From: Prevotella sp.
Lineage (GTDB): Bacteria; Bacteroidota; Bacteroidia; Bacteroidales; Bacteroidaceae
Assembly: GCA_022769285.1 (NCBI GenBank)
Contig: JALEKD010000040.1
Span: forward strand, 1-34,364
Length of the DNA stretch: 34,364 nucleotides
Direction of reading: 5' to 3'
The notes beneath the pieces are model-generated. The model was not told the DNA's origin and ran no database searches. It worked only from the letters and a program-made list of their open reading frames with translations. This document shows, one piece after another, positions 33,690 to 34,364 of this stretch; the first letter of the stretch is position 1, and every line of letters begins with the position of its first letter. Both the position numbers and the translations under genes were made by a program.

Positions 33690-33697
33690 CAAAGTTA
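33690..33697 (-). promoter_or_regulatory. -7 box for the DXS-type gene
   Basis: TAACTTTG on the minus strand fits TAnnTTTG and lies 28 nt before the ATG. TTTG occurs upstream but only 12 nt away, so the -33 element is uncertain. Confidence 0.45.
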
Positions 33698-33781
33698 TTA
33701 CATTTTTTACAAACGGGCTTTACACCGATTACAGAATTAAAAACCATTTTTACAGAAACCTCACTCGCGCCCATTTACGCC

Positions 33782-33802
33782 TTAATATATATTGCGCGCG
33801 AG
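33782..33802 (-). repeat. CTCGCGCG + TATATATA composite motif, copy 3 (inverted)
   Basis: On the minus strand CTCGCGCG (33795-33802) is followed by CAATATATATTAA. Same arrangement as 4253 and 20367. Confidence 0.35.
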
Positions 33803-33906
33803 CGTGACTTCCCTCTCCAACGATGGCCGCTGTCACAGTGGTGCCCGTGCGGGGGCAACTCATGGGGCACGGCATGGTTTTCAGCTAAAAAGTAGACGTA
33901 AGCAGA

Positions 33907-34092
33907 TGGGGACAGATGCTTATAAGGATAGCCGTAACTATCTTTGTCGGTATAATGACTATGGCGGTGGACGTGGAGATTATCATTAGCCATCTCGTGA
34001 TGGCCTTGGCTGAAGCGGGAGTAAAGAAAGCAGAAACTGGTATGATGGCTATGAATGGGGCGGAAATTGGAGCGCGACTAAACTTTTTCTGA
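33907..34092 (+). pseudogene. Possible decayed glycine/tyrosine-rich gene
   Basis: One frame reads MGTDAYKDSRNYLCRYNDYGGGRGDYH then stop, and after a second stop continues ESRNWYDGYEWGGNW. The two parts look like successive Arg/Tyr/Gly-rich repeats (DSRNY...YNDYGG, ESRNWYDGYEWGG) broken by in-frame stops. An overlapping 58-residue frame from 33916 (MLIRIAVTIFVGIMTMAV...) is also open to 34092. Base composition is less GC-rich than the neighbours. Both readings are weak. Confidence 0.3.
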
Positions 34093-34109
34093 AAAAAGCT
34101 TGCAGAAAA

Positions 34110-34141
34110 TTTGGCAGTTTCGTCAGAAGTGGCTACCTTTG
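34110..34141 (+). promoter_or_regulatory. Consensus promoter for tRNA-Pro
   Basis: TTTG (34110-34113), 20 nt, TACCTTTG (34134-34141). The mature tRNA begins at 34154, about 6 nt after the expected start of transcription. Confidence 0.75.
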
Positions 34142-34153
34142 CACCCGCAAGTT

Positions 34154-34226
34154 CGGGATTTGGCGCAGTTGGTAGCGCACACGTCTGGGGGGCGCGAGGT
34201 CGCTGGTTCGAGTCCAGTAATCCCGA
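34154..34226 (+). tRNA. tRNA-Pro (anticodon GGG)
   Basis: Cloverleaf: acceptor CGGGATT pairs with AATCCCG, D stem GCGC/GCGC around AGTTGGTA, anticodon arm CACGT-CTGGGGG-GCGCG with anticodon GGG, T arm GCTGG-TTCGAGT-CCAGT, discriminator A, no encoded CCA. The anticodon stem has an A-C mismatch at pair 28-42 and a wobble at 31-39, so it is weaker than usual. Reads CCC and CCU proline codons. Confidence 0.88.
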
Positions 34227-34237
34227 CACTTATCAAG

Positions 34238-34289
34238 AAAGACTGCTAAGTAGGGTAATGCCTACATGAGCAGTCTTTCTTTTTTTTGT
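34238..34289 (+). terminator. Rho-independent terminator after tRNA-Pro
   Basis: AAAGACTGCT (34238-34247) pairs perfectly with AGCAGTCTTT (34269-34278), with GTAGG/CCTAC nested inside, followed by a run of T. Confidence 0.85.
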
Positions 34290-34364
34290 CTATGGTGGCA
34301 GTTGTCTCGTCCGTGGCCTTGGTTACAAGTCCCTTTACCAGTTGGCGGATGTCATGACATCCCA

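Larger units (their letters stand above)
33662..34153. other. Intergenic region before tRNA-Pro, with possible gene remnant
   Basis: 492 nt containing the DXS promoter box, an inverted CTCGCGCG/TATATATA motif (33782-33802), a lower-GC stretch at 33895-34092 that may be a decayed gene, and the tRNA promoter (34110-34141). No intact conserved gene was recognised. Confidence 0.6.

Overview
The window looks like chromosomal DNA of a GC-rich member of the Bacteroidales, most like the Prevotellaceae or a near relative. The signs are Bacteroidetes promoters (TTTG, 19-20 nt, TAnnTTTG) in front of several genes, almost no Shine-Dalgarno sites, and typical families: PCMD and calycin-like surface proteins, DUF4861, GH92, GH97, GH125, GH130_2, a FimB/Mfa2-like lipoprotein and a long single-chain PurL. 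The genus is inferred, not proven.

Layout. 1-2540 (minus): an operon for three cell-envelope proteins, namely a PCMD lipoprotein, a small outer-membrane beta-barrel, and a calycin-like/PCMD protein cut by the window edge. 3009-6265 (plus): DUF4861 protein and a GH97 glycosidase. 6430-12446 (minus): a compact operon GH92, GH125, MFS transporter, GH130_2. This reads as a periplasm-to-cytoplasm route for the mannose part of N-glycans: GH92 and GH125 strip alpha-mannose outside, the transporter imports the remaining disaccharide, and the signal-less GH130 phosphorolyses it. No SusC/SusD pair lies in the window. 12911-14541 (plus): secreted alpha/beta hydrolase and a Cof-type HAD phosphatase. 14706-17669 (plus): serine acetyltransferase, YitT-family membrane protein, AlbA_2-domain protein and an AT-rich small HAD-like gene. 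17831-19960: an OmpA-family lipoprotein (minus) and an outer-membrane barrel (plus).

20458-28154 (plus): DMT transporter, TcdA-like dehydratase, PurL, a split chromate transporter (two ChrA halves, tightly overlapping) and two unrecognised small proteins. 28244-31337: TlpA-like thioredoxin (minus), AGCS symporter (plus), FimB/Mfa2-like lipoprotein (minus). 31916-33661 (minus): a DXS-type transketolase with an unusual thiamine diphosphate motif. 34154-34226: tRNA-Pro(GGG) with a good promoter and terminator.

The least expected feature is a dispersed intergenic repeat family present four times (about 2686, 12624, 20184 and 31611). Each copy has 21-bp units related to GCTGGGAGCCRTCTTTAG followed by a palindrome, usually AAAGACCGGTCTTT. 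Two copies also share a 58-nt upstream block. A second recurrent intergenic motif joins CTCGCGCG to a TATATATA tract. No CRISPR array, insertion sequence or prophage was seen.
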